The position numbers and the translations under genes are program-made. DNA of 64,000 nt from SCUB01 sp041918675. GTDB lineage: Bacteria > Pseudomonadota > Alphaproteobacteria > Rhizobiales > Xanthobacteraceae. Below the pieces are notes generated by a model, which was not told where the DNA came from, made no database searches, and worked only from the letters and a program-made list of their open reading frames with translations. Positions within the stretch are counted from its first letter, which is position 1. The number at the start of each line of letters is the position of its first letter. The stretch is from positions 1 to 64,000 of the forward strand of contig JAYRVF010000006.1 of assembly GCA_041918675.1 (NCBI GenBank), in the 5' to 3' direction. Shown here one piece after another: positions 1 through 8,320 of the stretch.

Positions 1-3
1 AAG

Positions 4-93
4 TGGCGGAGAGGGAGGGATTCGAACCCCCGATACCCTTGCGAGTATGCCGCATTTCGAGTGCGGTGCTTTCAACCACTCAGCCACCTCTCC
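4..93 (-). tRNA. tRNA-Ser (anticodon CGA)
   Basis: On the minus strand the sequence folds as a 90-nt class II tRNA. The acceptor stem pairs GGAGAGG with CCTCTCC, followed by discriminator G and an encoded CCA (positions 6-4). The anticodon loop reads CTCGAAA, giving anticodon CGA, which decodes UCG serine. A long variable arm (ATACTCGCAAGGGTAT) and the T-loop GGTTCGAATCC are both present. The long variable arm is the serine/leucine hallmark and the anticodon settles serine. Confidence 0.96.
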
Positions 94-812
94 GCGGGGG
101 CCGAAGCGAACGCGACGACGGGCGTTCGGTTGCGGGGCGGAGTATTAGGCGAGCTTGACGGGCGAGACAAGGCGAATGAGCCTGACGCGTCGCCTCCGCC
201 GCGCGGCCCTCCTCGCGTCGCCGTCGCCTCGCCACCGCCTTGCGCCCGTCGCCGCGCGCGGCCAACGTTTTCCCCAAGCTACCGCCAAGCCTTCGCCCCG
301 CCGGCTGAAAGCACATCGCGCCGCCGTCGGCCTCATTGGCCGGCGGGCCGCGACGGGCCCCTCGATCGGGACGATTTGGGATCGGATCGACCCAAAATCA
401 TGAACGTGATCGATTCCAATAAGTTGGAGCATGATGTCGGCGGGCAACCGCGTCGCGCTTTTCGCCAACATGCTCCAGCCCGGCGGCGGCGGCGTGGGAT
501 CGACCGCGACATGCGGCGGGCCTATATCGGCACCCGCCGCACCGCTCTCCCTCAAGGCTGCAAACGCTTGCGGCACAATGAATTAGCGGCTTTCGCCTTG
601 ACTCGAGGTCGCGCCTGCCTATAGTGCCGCAGCTTGGCGCGGGGGTTTCCCGCGCCGTCTGTTTTTGCGTGTCAGGCAGTGGAGCCGGGACTTGTGCCAG
701 GCCCGCCGGATGCGGCAAAAGCAATAAATTTCAAAGACTTAACCGTCGACGACTGAACAAGAAGCCGGGCCGGATCATTCCGAGCCGCGGGGCCGGACAC
801 GAAGGAAGAACG
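94..812. other. Intergenic region between tRNA-Ser and rplU
   Basis: No convincing protein gene is seen in these about 720 bases. Open frames exist on both strands, but they are arginine/proline-rich products of high G+C and resemble no family I know. The region holds one palindromic repeat at 426-476. Its right end, roughly 700-812, must contain the promoter and leader of rplU, but I cannot place -35 and -10 boxes with confidence. Confidence 0.6.
426..476. repeat. Palindromic repeat, REP-like
   Basis: Eight-base arms GGAGCATG (426-433) and CATGCTCC (469-476) enclose about 35 bases with the pattern GGGCAACCGCGTCGCGCTTTTCGCC. Similar elements, with GAGCATGAT and CATGCTC ends around a CCGC..TCGC.CTTTTC core, are scattered between genes in many Rhizobiales genomes. 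That comparison is from memory and was not searched. Confidence 0.55.
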
Positions 813-1334
813 ATGTTCGCAGTCATCAAGACCGGGGGTAAGCAATATCGCGTCGCCCCCAACGATGTCCTCGCGGTCGGGAAGATCGCGGGAGAGCCGG
901 GCTCGCTCGCGCGGCTGTCCGACGTGCTGATGGTGGGCGGGGAAACCCCCGTCATCGGCAATCCGGTCGTGGCGGGTGCTTCCGTCATGCTGGAGGTCGT
1001 CGAGCACAAGCGCGGCCCGAAGGTCATCGCGTTCAAGAAGCGCCGCCGCAAGAATTCGCGGCGCAAGCGCGGCTATCGCGACGAATTCACCGTCGTGCGC
1101 GTCGCCGAGATCCTGACCGACGGCAAGGAGCCGACGGTCACGGCCGCTCCGAAGCCGGTCAAGGCCAAGCCCGAGGCGGGCGCGGCGGAAGCGCCGGCGG
1201 AAAAGAACAAGGCCGCCAAGCCCGCCGCGAAGAAGGCGGCGGCGAAGCCGGCCGCGAAATCCGCGGCCAAGGCCCCCGCCAAGGCGGCGACGAAGTCGGC
1301 GGCCAAGAAGCCGGCGGCGAAGACCAAGAAATGA
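813..1334 (+). CDS. rplU: 50S ribosomal protein L21 with lysine/alanine-rich C-terminal tail
   Basis: Structural protein of the large ribosomal subunit that binds 23S rRNA. Residues 1-103 are a complete L21: start MFAVIKTGGKQYRV, the basic stretch KKRRRKNSRRKRGYR near 75-89, and the family's end VVRVAEI at 94-100. The start has an AAGGA ribosome-binding site six bases upstream. The usual protein stops near residue 103. This one continues for about 70 residues of Lys, Ala and Pro (104-173), resembling a histone H1-type tail. rpmA follows, as in nearly all bacteria. Confidence 0.97.
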   Translation: MFAVIKTGGKQYRVAPNDVLAVGKIAGEPGSLARLSDVLMVGGETPVIGNPVVAGASVMLEVVEHKRGPKVIAFKKRRRKNSRRKRGYRDEFTVVRVAEILTDGKEPTVTAAPKPVKAKPEAGAAEAPAEKNKAAKPAAKKAAAKPAAKSAAKAPAKAATKSAAKKPAAKTKK

Positions 1335-1340
1335 CCCTGA

Positions 1341-1370
1341 GCGCGACATGATTCCATCATGGAATCGCGT
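1341..1370. repeat. Short hairpin between rplU and rpmA
   Basis: GATTCCA (1350-1356) and TGGAATC (1360-1366) form a seven-base-pair stem with a three-base loop. No T-run follows, so it is probably not a simple terminator and transcription likely continues into rpmA. The word CATGATTCCA at 1348-1357 also occurs at 28523-28532, suggesting a shared dispersed repeat. Confidence 0.5.
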
Positions 1371-1400
1371 TAGCTGAACTAACCGAAGTCGGAGGCGATC

Positions 1401-1673
1401 ATGGCACATAAGAAGGCGGGCGGCTCGTCGCGCAACGGGCGCGATTCCGCGGGCAAGCGCCTCGGCATCAAGGCGTTCGGCGGCGAGCAGGTGATCGCCG
1501 GAAACATCATCGCGCGCCAGCGCGGCACCAAATGGCACCCCGGCCAGAATGTCGGCATCGGGGTCGACCATACGCTGTTCGCGACGTCCGACGGATGCGT
1601 CGAATTCCGCACCAAGGCCAAGGGTCGCGTTTTCGTGTCGGTCGTGCCGGCGATGGAGCCCGCGGCCGAGTAG
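1401..1673 (+). CDS. rpmA: 50S ribosomal protein L27
   Basis: Large-subunit protein whose N-terminal tail reaches the peptidyl-transferase centre. The 90-residue product has the canonical start MAHKKAGGSSRNGRDS and the core GNIIARQRGTKWHPGQNVG. It has no cleavable N-terminal extension of the Firmicutes type. A GGAGG site (1391-1395) lies five bases before the ATG. It is probably co-transcribed with rplU, 66 bases upstream. Confidence 0.98.
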   Translation: MAHKKAGGSSRNGRDSAGKRLGIKAFGGEQVIAGNIIARQRGTKWHPGQNVGIGVDHTLFATSDGCVEFRTKAKGRVFVSVVPAMEPAAE

Positions 1674-1841
1674 CAAGGCGGAGACATTTTCGCGTCCGCC
1701 GGCACCTCGTTGAACCGGCGGACCGCCAAGACGGTCCAAGGGGAGACGGGACAGCCGGCTCCCCTTTTTGATTCCGTGGTCGACATCAAGACGGCGACAT
1801 CAACCGACCTCGGACGAAACGGCCATCTGGAGGAACCGCCC

Positions 1842-2435
1842 ATGCCGGGCACCGTGACCACGCCGCGAAACGAGCCCTTGCGGCCGCCGCTGAAGACGGA
1901 TCGTCTCAGGTTGCGACGGCCGGCGATCGCCGACGCGCGCGCCATCGCGGCGCTGGCCAACGACCGGCGGATCGCGGAGAACACCAGGCGTATTCCGTTC
2001 CCCTACCGGCTGCGCGACGCGGAGGAATTCCTCGTCGCCGCGGCCGAGGGGCGCGCCGGCACGGTGCTCGCCATCGAGCGGCGCGACGGGGAATTGATCG
2101 GCCTGTGCGGGCTCGACTGGACCGGTCGCGACGGCCCCGAACTCGGCTATTGGCTCGGCGCGCCGCATTGGGGACGCGGCTACGCCAGCGAAGCGGTGCG
2201 GGCGGTGACGGGCCATGTCTTCGAGACGGCGCGGATCGACCGGATCGTTTCGGGCGCGCGCGTGACCAACGCCGCCTCGCGCCGGGTGCTCGAAAAATGC
2301 GGCTTCGAATGGACCGGCGTCGAGCTGCACCGCTTCGCGGCGCTGCGTTCCTCGGCCCCGGTCGACCGCCTGGAGCTGACGCGCGAGGCCTGGAGCCGGC
2401 TCGATCCGCCGCGACCGGTGCGCCGCGTCGCCTGA
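1842..2435 (+). CDS. GNAT-family N-acetyltransferase, RimJ/RimL-like
   Basis: Probable acetyl-CoA-dependent acetyltransferase of 197 residues. The N-terminal LKTDRLRLR (17-25) and the acetyl-CoA loop HWGRGYASEA (109-118) are typical of the Acetyltransf_3 (RimJ/RimL) group, as are N143 and the CGF at 153-155. The substrate is unknown; ribosomal-protein N-termini are one possibility for this group. I chose the ATG at 1842 because a GGAGGA site lies just upstream and the protein then begins near the domain edge; the frame is open back to 1710. A GNAT gene between rpmA and obgE is common in Rhizobiales. Confidence 0.85.
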   Translation: MPGTVTTPRNEPLRPPLKTDRLRLRRPAIADARAIAALANDRRIAENTRRIPFPYRLRDAEEFLVAAAEGRAGTVLAIERRDGELIGLCGLDWTGRDGPELGYWLGAPHWGRGYASEAVRAVTGHVFETARIDRIVSGARVTNAASRRVLEKCGFEWTGVELHRFAALRSSAPVDRLELTREAWSRLDPPRPVRRVA

Positions 2436-2488
2436 ACGGCTATAACGCCGCGACCGGCGCGGTCCGCCATCCGCGAAAGCAGGAAACG

Positions 2489-3526
2489 ATGAAGTTCCTC
2501 GACGAGGCCAAGGTCTATATCCGCTCCGGCGACGGCGGAAACGGCTGCGTGTCGTTTCGCCGCGAGAAGTTCATCGAGTTCGGCGGACCGAATGGCGGCA
2601 ATGGCGGCAAGGGCGGCGACGTGATCGTGGAGGCCGTCGACGGACTCAACACGCTCATCGACTACCGCTATCAGCAGCATTTCAAGGCCCAGCGCGGCGC
2701 GCATGGCATGGGCAAGGACTGTCACGGCGCCAACGGCAAGGACATCGTGCTCAAGGTGCCGGTCGGCACGCAGATCTACGACGAGGACCGCGAGACGCTG
2801 CTCGCCGATCTCGTTGACATCGGCCAGACGGCGATGCTCGCGCGCGGCGGCAATGGCGGTTTCGGCAACGCCCATTTCAAGTCGTCGACCAACCGCGCGC
2901 CGCGCCACGCCAATCCCGGCCAGTTGGGCGAGGAGCGCACTATCTGGCTGCGCATGAAGCTCATCGCCGATGCCGGATTGATCGGCCTGCCCAACGCCGG
3001 CAAGTCGACGTTTCTGGCCGCCGTCAGCGCCGCCAAGCCGAAAATCGCCGACTATCCCTTCACCACCTTGCATCCGCAGCTCGGCGTCGTCTCGATCGAC
3101 GGCCGCGAATTCGTCCTCGCCGATATTCCCGGCCTCATCGAGGGCGCGCATGAGGGCGCCGGCCTCGGCGACCGCTTCCTCGGCCATATCGAGCGCTGCC
3201 GCGTGCTCTTGCATCTGATCGACGGCACCTGCGCGCATGCCGGCAAGGCCTACAAGACCGTGCGCGCGGAGCTCGAGGCCTATGGACAAGGGCTTCGCGA
3301 ACGCCCCGAGATCATCGTGCTGAACAAGGCCGACGCGCTCACCGCCGAGGAAATCAAAGAGCAGACCGCCCGGCTGCGGCGCGCGGCCAAGACCAAGCCG
3401 CTGGTCGCCTCGGCGGCCACCGGCGCCGGCATCGAGGAAGCGCTACGCGCGCTCGTCGCCGTCATTGACACGACGACCAAGGAAGATCATGCGGATCGCA
3501 CGGCCGCTTCCACCTGGCATCCCTGA
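2489..3526 (+). CDS. obgE: GTPase ObgE/CgtA
   Basis: Essential GTPase that acts in 50S subunit assembly and stress control. The 345-residue protein has the glycine-rich Obg fold (1-158, with GGPNGGNGGKGGD at 32-44) followed by the G domain: P-loop GLPNAGKST (166-174), switch I FTTL (191-194), G3 DIPG (212-215) and an NKAD specificity motif. The start has AGGAAA upstream. It ends soon after the G domain, so no OCT domain is present, as in other alphaproteobacteria. Its stop codon lies in the first unit of the tandem repeat at 3515-3583. Confidence 0.97.
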   Translation: MKFLDEAKVYIRSGDGGNGCVSFRREKFIEFGGPNGGNGGKGGDVIVEAVDGLNTLIDYRYQQHFKAQRGAHGMGKDCHGANGKDIVLKVPVGTQIYDEDRETLLADLVDIGQTAMLARGGNGGFGNAHFKSSTNRAPRHANPGQLGEERTIWLRMKLIADAGLIGLPNAGKSTFLAAVSAAKPKIADYPFTTLHPQLGVVSIDGREFVLADIPGLIEGAHEGAGLGDRFLGHIERCRVLLHLIDGTCAHAGKAYKTVRAELEAYGQGLRERPEIIVLNKADALTAEEIKEQTARLRRAAKTKPLVASAATGAGIEEALRALVAVIDTTTKEDHADRTAASTWHP

Positions 3527-3583
3527 CTTGGCATCCCTGACTTGGCATCCCTGACCTGGCATCCCTGACCTGGCATCCCTGAC
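3515..3583. repeat. 14-bp tandem repeat, five copies, at the obgE stop
   Basis: The unit TGGCATCCCTGAC(T/C) begins at 3515, 3529, 3543, 3557 and 3571; the last copy lacks one base. Copies differ only at the final T/C. The first copy supplies the last residues of ObgE and its TGA stop. The array fills most of the 74-base gap before proB. There are no spacers. Confidence 0.95.
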
Positions 3584-3600
3584 CGAGAACCGTTCGTCCC

Positions 3601-4728
3601 ATGTCGCGCCCCAGCCTGTCGCAATTCCGCCGGATCGTCATCAAGGTCGGCTCCTCGCTGCTGATCGATTCGGCCGCCGGCGCCGTCCGGCGCCCGTGGC
3701 TCGCCGCGCTCGCCGAAGACATCGCCGCGCTGCATGGCGAGGGCCGCGACATTCTCGTCGTCTCGTCGGGCTCGATCGCGCTCGGGCGCTCCCGCCTGAG
3801 GCTCCCGCGCGGTCCGCTGAAGCTGGAGGAAAGCCAGGCCGCCGCCGCCGTGGGCCAGATCGCGCTCGCCGGCATCTGGTCGGAAGTGCTGGCGAGCCAT
3901 GGCCTGGGCACTGGCCAAATCCTCGTCACCTTGCAGGACACGGAGGAGCGGCGGCGCTATCTCAACGCGCGCTCCACCATCGCCAAGCTGCTCGAATGGC
4001 GCGCCATTCCCGTCATCAACGAGAACGACACAGTCGCTACCAGCGAAATCCGCTATGGCGACAATGATCGGCTCGCCGCCCGCGTCGCCACCATGGCAAG
4101 CGCCGATCTGCTCGTGCTGCTCTCGGACGTCGAGGGACTCTACGACAAGCCACCCGCCGCCAATCCCGACGCGCGGCTCATTCCGCTGGTGGCGTCGATC
4201 ACGCCGGAAATCGAGGCGATGGCGGGCATGGCCGAATCCGAGCTCGCCCGCGGCGGCATGCGCACCAAGGTCGAGGCCGGCAAGATCGCCACCATCGGCG
4301 GCACCCATATGGTGATCGCGTCCGGACAGATCGAGCATCCCCTGAGCGCGATCGCCAAGGGCGGACGCTGCACCTGGTTTCTGACCCCCGCGACGCCGGT
4401 CGCCGCGCGCAAGCGCTGGATCGCCGGCTCGCTCGAACCGAAGGGCACGATCACCATCGACGCGGGCGCGGTCGCCGCGCTGCGCAAGGGCCGCAGCCTG
4501 TTGCCGGCCGGCGTCATCCGCGTCGACGGCGAATTCGTCCGGGGCGACGCCGTGATCGTGCGCGGGCCCGACGGCCATGAGATCGGACGCGGCCTGACCG
4601 CCCATGATTCCGAGCACGCCGAACGGATTCGCGGCCGCTCGTCGGCCGATATCGCGCTCATCCTCGGCACGGAGGGACGCTCCGAGCTCATCCACCGCGA
4701 CGATCTCGTGATCGGCCCGCCGGGCTGA
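3601..4728 (+). CDS. proB: Glutamate 5-kinase
   Basis: First enzyme of proline synthesis, phosphorylating glutamate to gamma-glutamyl phosphate in the cytoplasm. The 375-residue protein has the amino-acid-kinase domain with KVGSSL (15-20), SSGS (55-58), NEND (140-143), SDVEGLYDK (175-183) and GGMRTK (218-223), then a C-terminal PUA domain (about 280-365). The two-domain length matches the E. coli enzyme. proA follows after 231 bases, so the pathway pair is kept together. Confidence 0.97.
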   Translation: MSRPSLSQFRRIVIKVGSSLLIDSAAGAVRRPWLAALAEDIAALHGEGRDILVVSSGSIALGRSRLRLPRGPLKLEESQAAAAVGQIALAGIWSEVLASHGLGTGQILVTLQDTEERRRYLNARSTIAKLLEWRAIPVINENDTVATSEIRYGDNDRLAARVATMASADLLVLLSDVEGLYDKPPAANPDARLIPLVASITPEIEAMAGMAESELARGGMRTKVEAGKIATIGGTHMVIASGQIEHPLSAIAKGGRCTWFLTPATPVAARKRWIAGSLEPKGTITIDAGAVAALRKGRSLLPAGVIRVDGEFVRGDAVIVRGPDGHEIGRGLTAHDSEHAERIRGRSSADIALILGTEGRSELIHRDDLVIGPPG

Positions 4729-4959
4729 GAGGGACGCCGGAGTTTCGGCGGACTCGGCCAATGGCCCACTCGTCCATTGAGCCACTCATCCATCGGCCGA
4801 GGGGACCCCAACCCGCTCGTCTCCCCGGCAAAGCTATGGTAGAAATTTTTCCTATCGCGCCAGCTTGTTAGCCCGTTGATCGGGTTGCCTGCCGAGACCC
4901 ACGCATATCAAGACATGTATCGAGACATGCAGGGCGCGAGAAACCGGAACGAGAGAACG

Positions 4960-6252
4960 ATGTCGGCACCATTGAAGGCGGTTGACGCGCGCGGCGAACT
5001 CGCGGCGCTGATGAGCGATCTCGGACGGCGCGCGAAGGCGGCCTCCGGCGCGCTCGCGCTCGCCTCGACCAAGCGCAAGAACGCCGCGCTCGACGCCATG
5101 GCCGAGGCGATCCGCGCCGCGGCCGCCGACATCCTCGCGGCCAACGCCGAGGATGTCGCCGAGGCGCGCGCGGCCGGCGCCAACGCCGCCTTCGTCGACC
5201 GCCTCGCGCTTGACGCCAAGCGCGTCGCCGCCATGGCCGACGGCATCGTCATCGTCCGCGACGTGGCCGACCCCGTCGGCGCCGTCACCGAAAGCTGGAC
5301 GCGGCCGAACGGGCTCGCCATCGAGCGCGTGCGCGTGCCGCTCGGCGTCATCGGCGTGATTTTCGAAAGCCGGCCGAACGTGACGGCCGACGCGGGCGCG
5401 TTGTGCCTGAAGGCCGGCAACGCGGTGATCCTGCGCGGCGGCTCGGAGAGCTTCCGCTCGTGCCGGGCCATTCACGCCTGCCTCGCGCGCGGCCTCGCCG
5501 CCGCCGGCCTGCCCGAGGACGCCATCATGCTGGTTCCGACGCGCGATCGCGCGGCCGTCGGCATGATGCTCACCGGGCTTGACGGCGCGATCGACGTCAT
5601 CGTGCCGCGCGGCGGCAAGAGCCTCGTCGCGCGCGTGCAGGAGGAGGCCCGCGTGCCGGTGTTCGCGCATCTGGAAGGCATCTGCCACGTCTATGTCGAT
5701 GGCGCCGCCGATCTGGAGATGGCCAAGAAGATCGTGCTCAACGCCAAGATGCGGCGCACCGGCGTATGCGGCGCGGCCGAGACGCTGCTGGTCGATCGCG
5801 CCTGCGCGACGACGCATCTTCAGCCGCTGGTCGCCATGCTGATCGAGGCGGGTTGCGAGGTGCGCGGCGACGCCGCGGCGCAAGCCGTCGATCGGCGGGT
5901 GAAGCCGGCGACCGACGCGGATTGGGACACCGAATATCTCGACGCCATCATCGCGGCGAAAGTGGTCGACGGCGTCGGCGAGGCGATCGCGCATATCGGG
6001 CGCCACGGCTCGCACCACACCGATTCGATCATCACCGCCGATCGGGCGGCCGCGACGCGCTTTCTGAACGAAGTCGATTCCGCGATCGTGCTGCACAACG
6101 CCTCGACGCAATTCGCCGACGGCGGCGAGTTCGGCTTCGGCGCGGAGATCGGCATCGCCACCGGCAAGTTCCACGCGCGCGGCCCTGTCGGCGTCGAACA
6201 ACTGACGAGCTTCAAATACCGCGTCCACGGCGATGGGCAGACGCGGCCCTGA
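4960..6252 (+). CDS. proA: Gamma-glutamyl phosphate reductase
   Basis: Second enzyme of proline synthesis; reduces gamma-glutamyl phosphate to glutamate semialdehyde with NADPH. The 430 residues show the aldehyde-dehydrogenase-like fold with VIFESRPNV (133-141), GGSE (160-163), VPRGGK (215-220) and the active-site cysteine C270 in RTGVCGAAETLL. The ATG at 4960 gives the normal family length; an upstream ATG at 4876 would add 28 residues with no family match. The 231-base gap from proB contains the near-repeats GACATGTATC and GACATGCAGG and may hold its own promoter. Confidence 0.96.
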   Translation: MSAPLKAVDARGELAALMSDLGRRAKAASGALALASTKRKNAALDAMAEAIRAAAADILAANAEDVAEARAAGANAAFVDRLALDAKRVAAMADGIVIVRDVADPVGAVTESWTRPNGLAIERVRVPLGVIGVIFESRPNVTADAGALCLKAGNAVILRGGSESFRSCRAIHACLARGLAAAGLPEDAIMLVPTRDRAAVGMMLTGLDGAIDVIVPRGGKSLVARVQEEARVPVFAHLEGICHVYVDGAADLEMAKKIVLNAKMRRTGVCGAAETLLVDRACATTHLQPLVAMLIEAGCEVRGDAAAQAVDRRVKPATDADWDTEYLDAIIAAKVVDGVGEAIAHIGRHGSHHTDSIITADRAAATRFLNEVDSAIVLHNASTQFADGGEFGFGAEIGIATGKFHARGPVGVEQLTSFKYRVHGDGQTRP

Positions 6253-6919
6253 CGGCGCAAGACCTTGCGGAGACGGCGCGACCCGGGTGGAGGCGGCTTT
6301 CGGCTTGAGTGACCGGCTTTCCATCCCCTTTCACGGCGCCGGCGCGCGCATCGGTCTTCTCGGCGGCTCGTTCAATCCTCCGCACGCGGCCCATCGCGCC
6401 ATCTCGCTGTTCGCGATGAAGCGCCTGCGGCTCGACCAGGTCTGGTGGCTCGTCTCGCCGGGCAATCCGCTCAAGCGGCACGACGACCTGCCGCCGATCG
6501 CCGAGCGCCTGGCGGCGGCGCGCGCGTGCGCAAGCCACCCGCGCATCGTCGTCACCGATCTCGAAGCGGCGATCGGCACGCGGTTCACCGACGACACGAT
6601 CGCGTTCTTGCGCCGGCGCTGTCCGGACGCGCGGTTCGTCTGGCTGATGGGCGCGGACAACCTCGCCGAATTCCATCGCTGGCGGAACTGGCGCCAACTC
6701 GCGAGGCGGCTGCCGATCGCCGTGATCGACCGCCCGCCGATGACGTTCCGCGCCCTCGCCGCCCCCGCCGCCCACCGGCTGGAGAACTACCGGCTCGGCG
6801 AGCGCCGCGCGGCGTGGCTCGCCATGACCCCGCCGCCGGCCTGGGTCTTCCTCCACGGCATCAAATCGCCGCTTTCCTCGACTGAACTACGAAAATCGCG
6901 GCGGGCGCTGGCGGATTGA
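6233..6919 (+). CDS. nadD: Nicotinate-nucleotide adenylyltransferase
   Basis: Adenylates nicotinate mononucleotide in NAD synthesis. The nucleotidyltransferase signature GGSFNPPHAAH (44-54) contains the two ATP-binding histidines, and the C-terminal SSTELR (215-220) matches the family's ISSTxIR motif. The given ATG overlaps proA by 20 bases. GTG at 6287 or TTG at 6305 would shorten the unusual 35-residue lead and are real alternatives, so the start is uncertain while the identity is firm. Nearby rsfS and rlmH are the customary neighbours. Confidence 0.93.
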   Translation: MGRRGPDGARPCGDGATRVEAAFGLSDRLSIPFHGAGARIGLLGGSFNPPHAAHRAISLFAMKRLRLDQVWWLVSPGNPLKRHDDLPPIAERLAAARACASHPRIVVTDLEAAIGTRFTDDTIAFLRRRCPDARFVWLMGADNLAEFHRWRNWRQLARRLPIAVIDRPPMTFRALAAPAAHRLENYRLGERRAAWLAMTPPPAWVFLHGIKSPLSSTELRKSRRALAD

Positions 6920-6944
6920 AAACGTTAACCATAAATGACTAGAG
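6916..6944 (+). promoter_or_regulatory. Candidate promoter for rsfS
   Basis: TTGAAA (6916-6921) and CTAGAG (6939-6944) are 17 bases apart. They resemble the alphaproteobacterial housekeeping pattern TTGACG-N17-CTATAT, and start about 35 bases before the rsfS ATG. The stretch is AT-richer than its surroundings. Prediction only. Confidence 0.4.
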
Positions 6945-6977
6945 TGAAGGCGGCCCGCTCGAATCGACGGCCGCGAT

Positions 6978-7802
6978 ATGGAGAAAGGAAAGCCCCTGCC
7001 CATTTCCGCTTTACCCAAAGGCGAACGGCCCGAGCGCGCGCGGCCGGAGAGCGAAGAGCGCGAGAGCCAGTCGCCGAAGACCGGCACCCCCAAGAAGGTC
7101 CCGACCGGCAGAACCTCCGCGAAGACCGGCAAGTCCGGCGCAAGCGCGCCCAAGACAAAATCCTCCAATACCAAGGCGACCAAGACGGGCTCGGGCAAAT
7201 CGAGTTCGGACAAGTCAGGCGCGGCGAAGTCGAGCTCACCTAAGTCGAGTTCACCTAAGTCGAGCTCACCTAAGTCGAATTCACCTAAGTCGACTTTGGC
7301 CAAGACGGTCGCGGTCGCGCCGGACTCGGCCATGGCGGCGTCGACCAAGGTGACTTCGGCCAAGATGACTTCGGCCACGACGACTTCGGCCACGACGACG
7401 TCGACCAAGAGCGTCGCGCCCGTTTCCGCGCCGGGCAAAACGCCCGCGCGCGAGCGGCCCGACGCCGACGCGCTGCTGAAGCTGATCCTTGCCCGTCTCG
7501 ACGACATGAAAGCCGAGGAGACCGTAACCATCGATCTCAAGGGCAAGTCGACGCTCGCCGATTACATGGTCGTCTCGTCGGGCCGGGCCAATCGCCATGT
7601 CGGCGCCATCGCCGAACACGTGATCGAGGATCTGCGCAAGGTGGGCATCAAGGGCACGCATGCCGAAGGCATGACCAATTGCGACTGGGTGCTGATCGAC
7701 GCCGGCGACGTGATCGTGCATCTGTTCCGGCCGGAGGTTCGCGCCTTCTACAATCTCGAGAAGATGTGGACGGCCGGGCGCGACGCCCGCGTGGCGACGT
7801 GA
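6978..7802 (+). CDS. rsfS: Ribosomal silencing factor RsfS with long low-complexity N-terminus
   Basis: RsfS binds ribosomal protein L14 and blocks subunit joining when nutrients are scarce. The conserved domain is residues about 161-265 (ADYMVVSSGR, GMTNCDWVLIDAGDVIVHLF, YNLEKMW). Ahead of it lie about 160 residues rich in Lys, Ser, Thr and Pro, including four tandem KS(S/N)SP units; typical RsfS is 105-150 residues in total. The frame is open and uninterrupted from the ATG at 6978, but no strong ribosome-binding site precedes it. An in-frame ATG at 7332 could be used instead. nadD is upstream and rlmH downstream, as usual. Confidence 0.9.
   Translation: MEKGKPLPISALPKGERPERARPESEERESQSPKTGTPKKVPTGRTSAKTGKSGASAPKTKSSNTKATKTGSGKSSSDKSGAAKSSSPKSSSPKSSSPKSNSPKSTLAKTVAVAPDSAMAASTKVTSAKMTSATTTSATTTSTKSVAPVSAPGKTPARERPDADALLKLILARLDDMKAEETVTIDLKGKSTLADYMVVSSGRANRHVGAIAEHVIEDLRKVGIKGTHAEGMTNCDWVLIDAGDVIVHLFRPEVRAFYNLEKMWTAGRDARVAT
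7227..7286. repeat. 15-bp in-frame tandem repeat inside rsfS
   Basis: Four copies of AAGTCGAGCTCACCT with single-base changes begin at 7227, 7242, 7257 and 7272. Each encodes K-S-S-S-P (K-S-N-S-P in the last). The unit is a multiple of three, so copy-number change would keep the reading frame. Confidence 0.95.
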
Positions 7803-7827
7803 GCGCCACTGGGCCGACGTTTCGGCG

Positions 7828-8310
7828 ATGAGGCTGACCATCATCGCGATCGGGCGCATGAAGCAGGGGCCGGAGCGCGAGCTCGCGGAGCGCTACCGCC
7901 AACGCGCGGCCGAGGCCGGCGCGCGGCTTGGGGTGCGCGCGCTCGACATCCGCGAAATCGCCGAAAGCCGCGCCCGCGACGCGCCCACGCGCCTTGCCGA
8001 GGAGGCCGCCGCCATCGCCGCGCTCGTGGACGCCAATTCCGTGCTCGTTGCGCTCGACGCGCGCGGCAAGAACCTCGACAGCGCGGATCTCGCCCGGCGG
8101 ATCGGAGACTGGCGCGACAATGGCGCGCCGGAAATCGTCTTCGTCATCGGCGGGGCCGACGGACTTTCGCCCCAATTGGCGCGACAATCGCGGCTCGGTC
8201 TCGCGTTCGGAGCCGCCACCTGGCCGCATCAGCTCGTCCGCGTGATGTTGCTCGAACAGATCTACCGCGCCATGACGATCCTGGGCGGACATCCCTATCA
8301 CCGCGCATGA
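7828..8310 (+). CDS. rlmH: 23S rRNA (pseudouridine(1915)-N3)-methyltransferase RlmH
   Basis: SPOUT-class methyltransferase that modifies pseudouridine 1915 in helix 69 of 23S rRNA on the 70S ribosome. The 160-residue protein has the S-adenosylmethionine-binding knot segment FVIGGADG (105-112) and the invariant C-terminal HPYHR (155-159). Length is normal. It follows rsfS by 25 bases, so the two ribosome factors are probably co-transcribed. Confidence 0.97.
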   Translation: MRLTIIAIGRMKQGPERELAERYRQRAAEAGARLGVRALDIREIAESRARDAPTRLAEEAAAIAALVDANSVLVALDARGKNLDSADLARRIGDWRDNGAPEIVFVIGGADGLSPQLARQSRLGLAFGAATWPHQLVRVMLLEQIYRAMTILGGHPYHRA

Positions 8311-8320
8311 CGGGTGCGAC

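Noticed and set aside
61..724. Several open frames of 80-187 codons at the left edge on both strands.
   Set aside because: Arg/Pro-rich translations with no family features; one overlaps the tRNA gene. I treat the region as intergenic.
3515..3583. Tandem repeat considered as a CRISPR remnant.
   Set aside because: Units are only 14 bases, directly adjacent with no spacers, and there are no cas genes.
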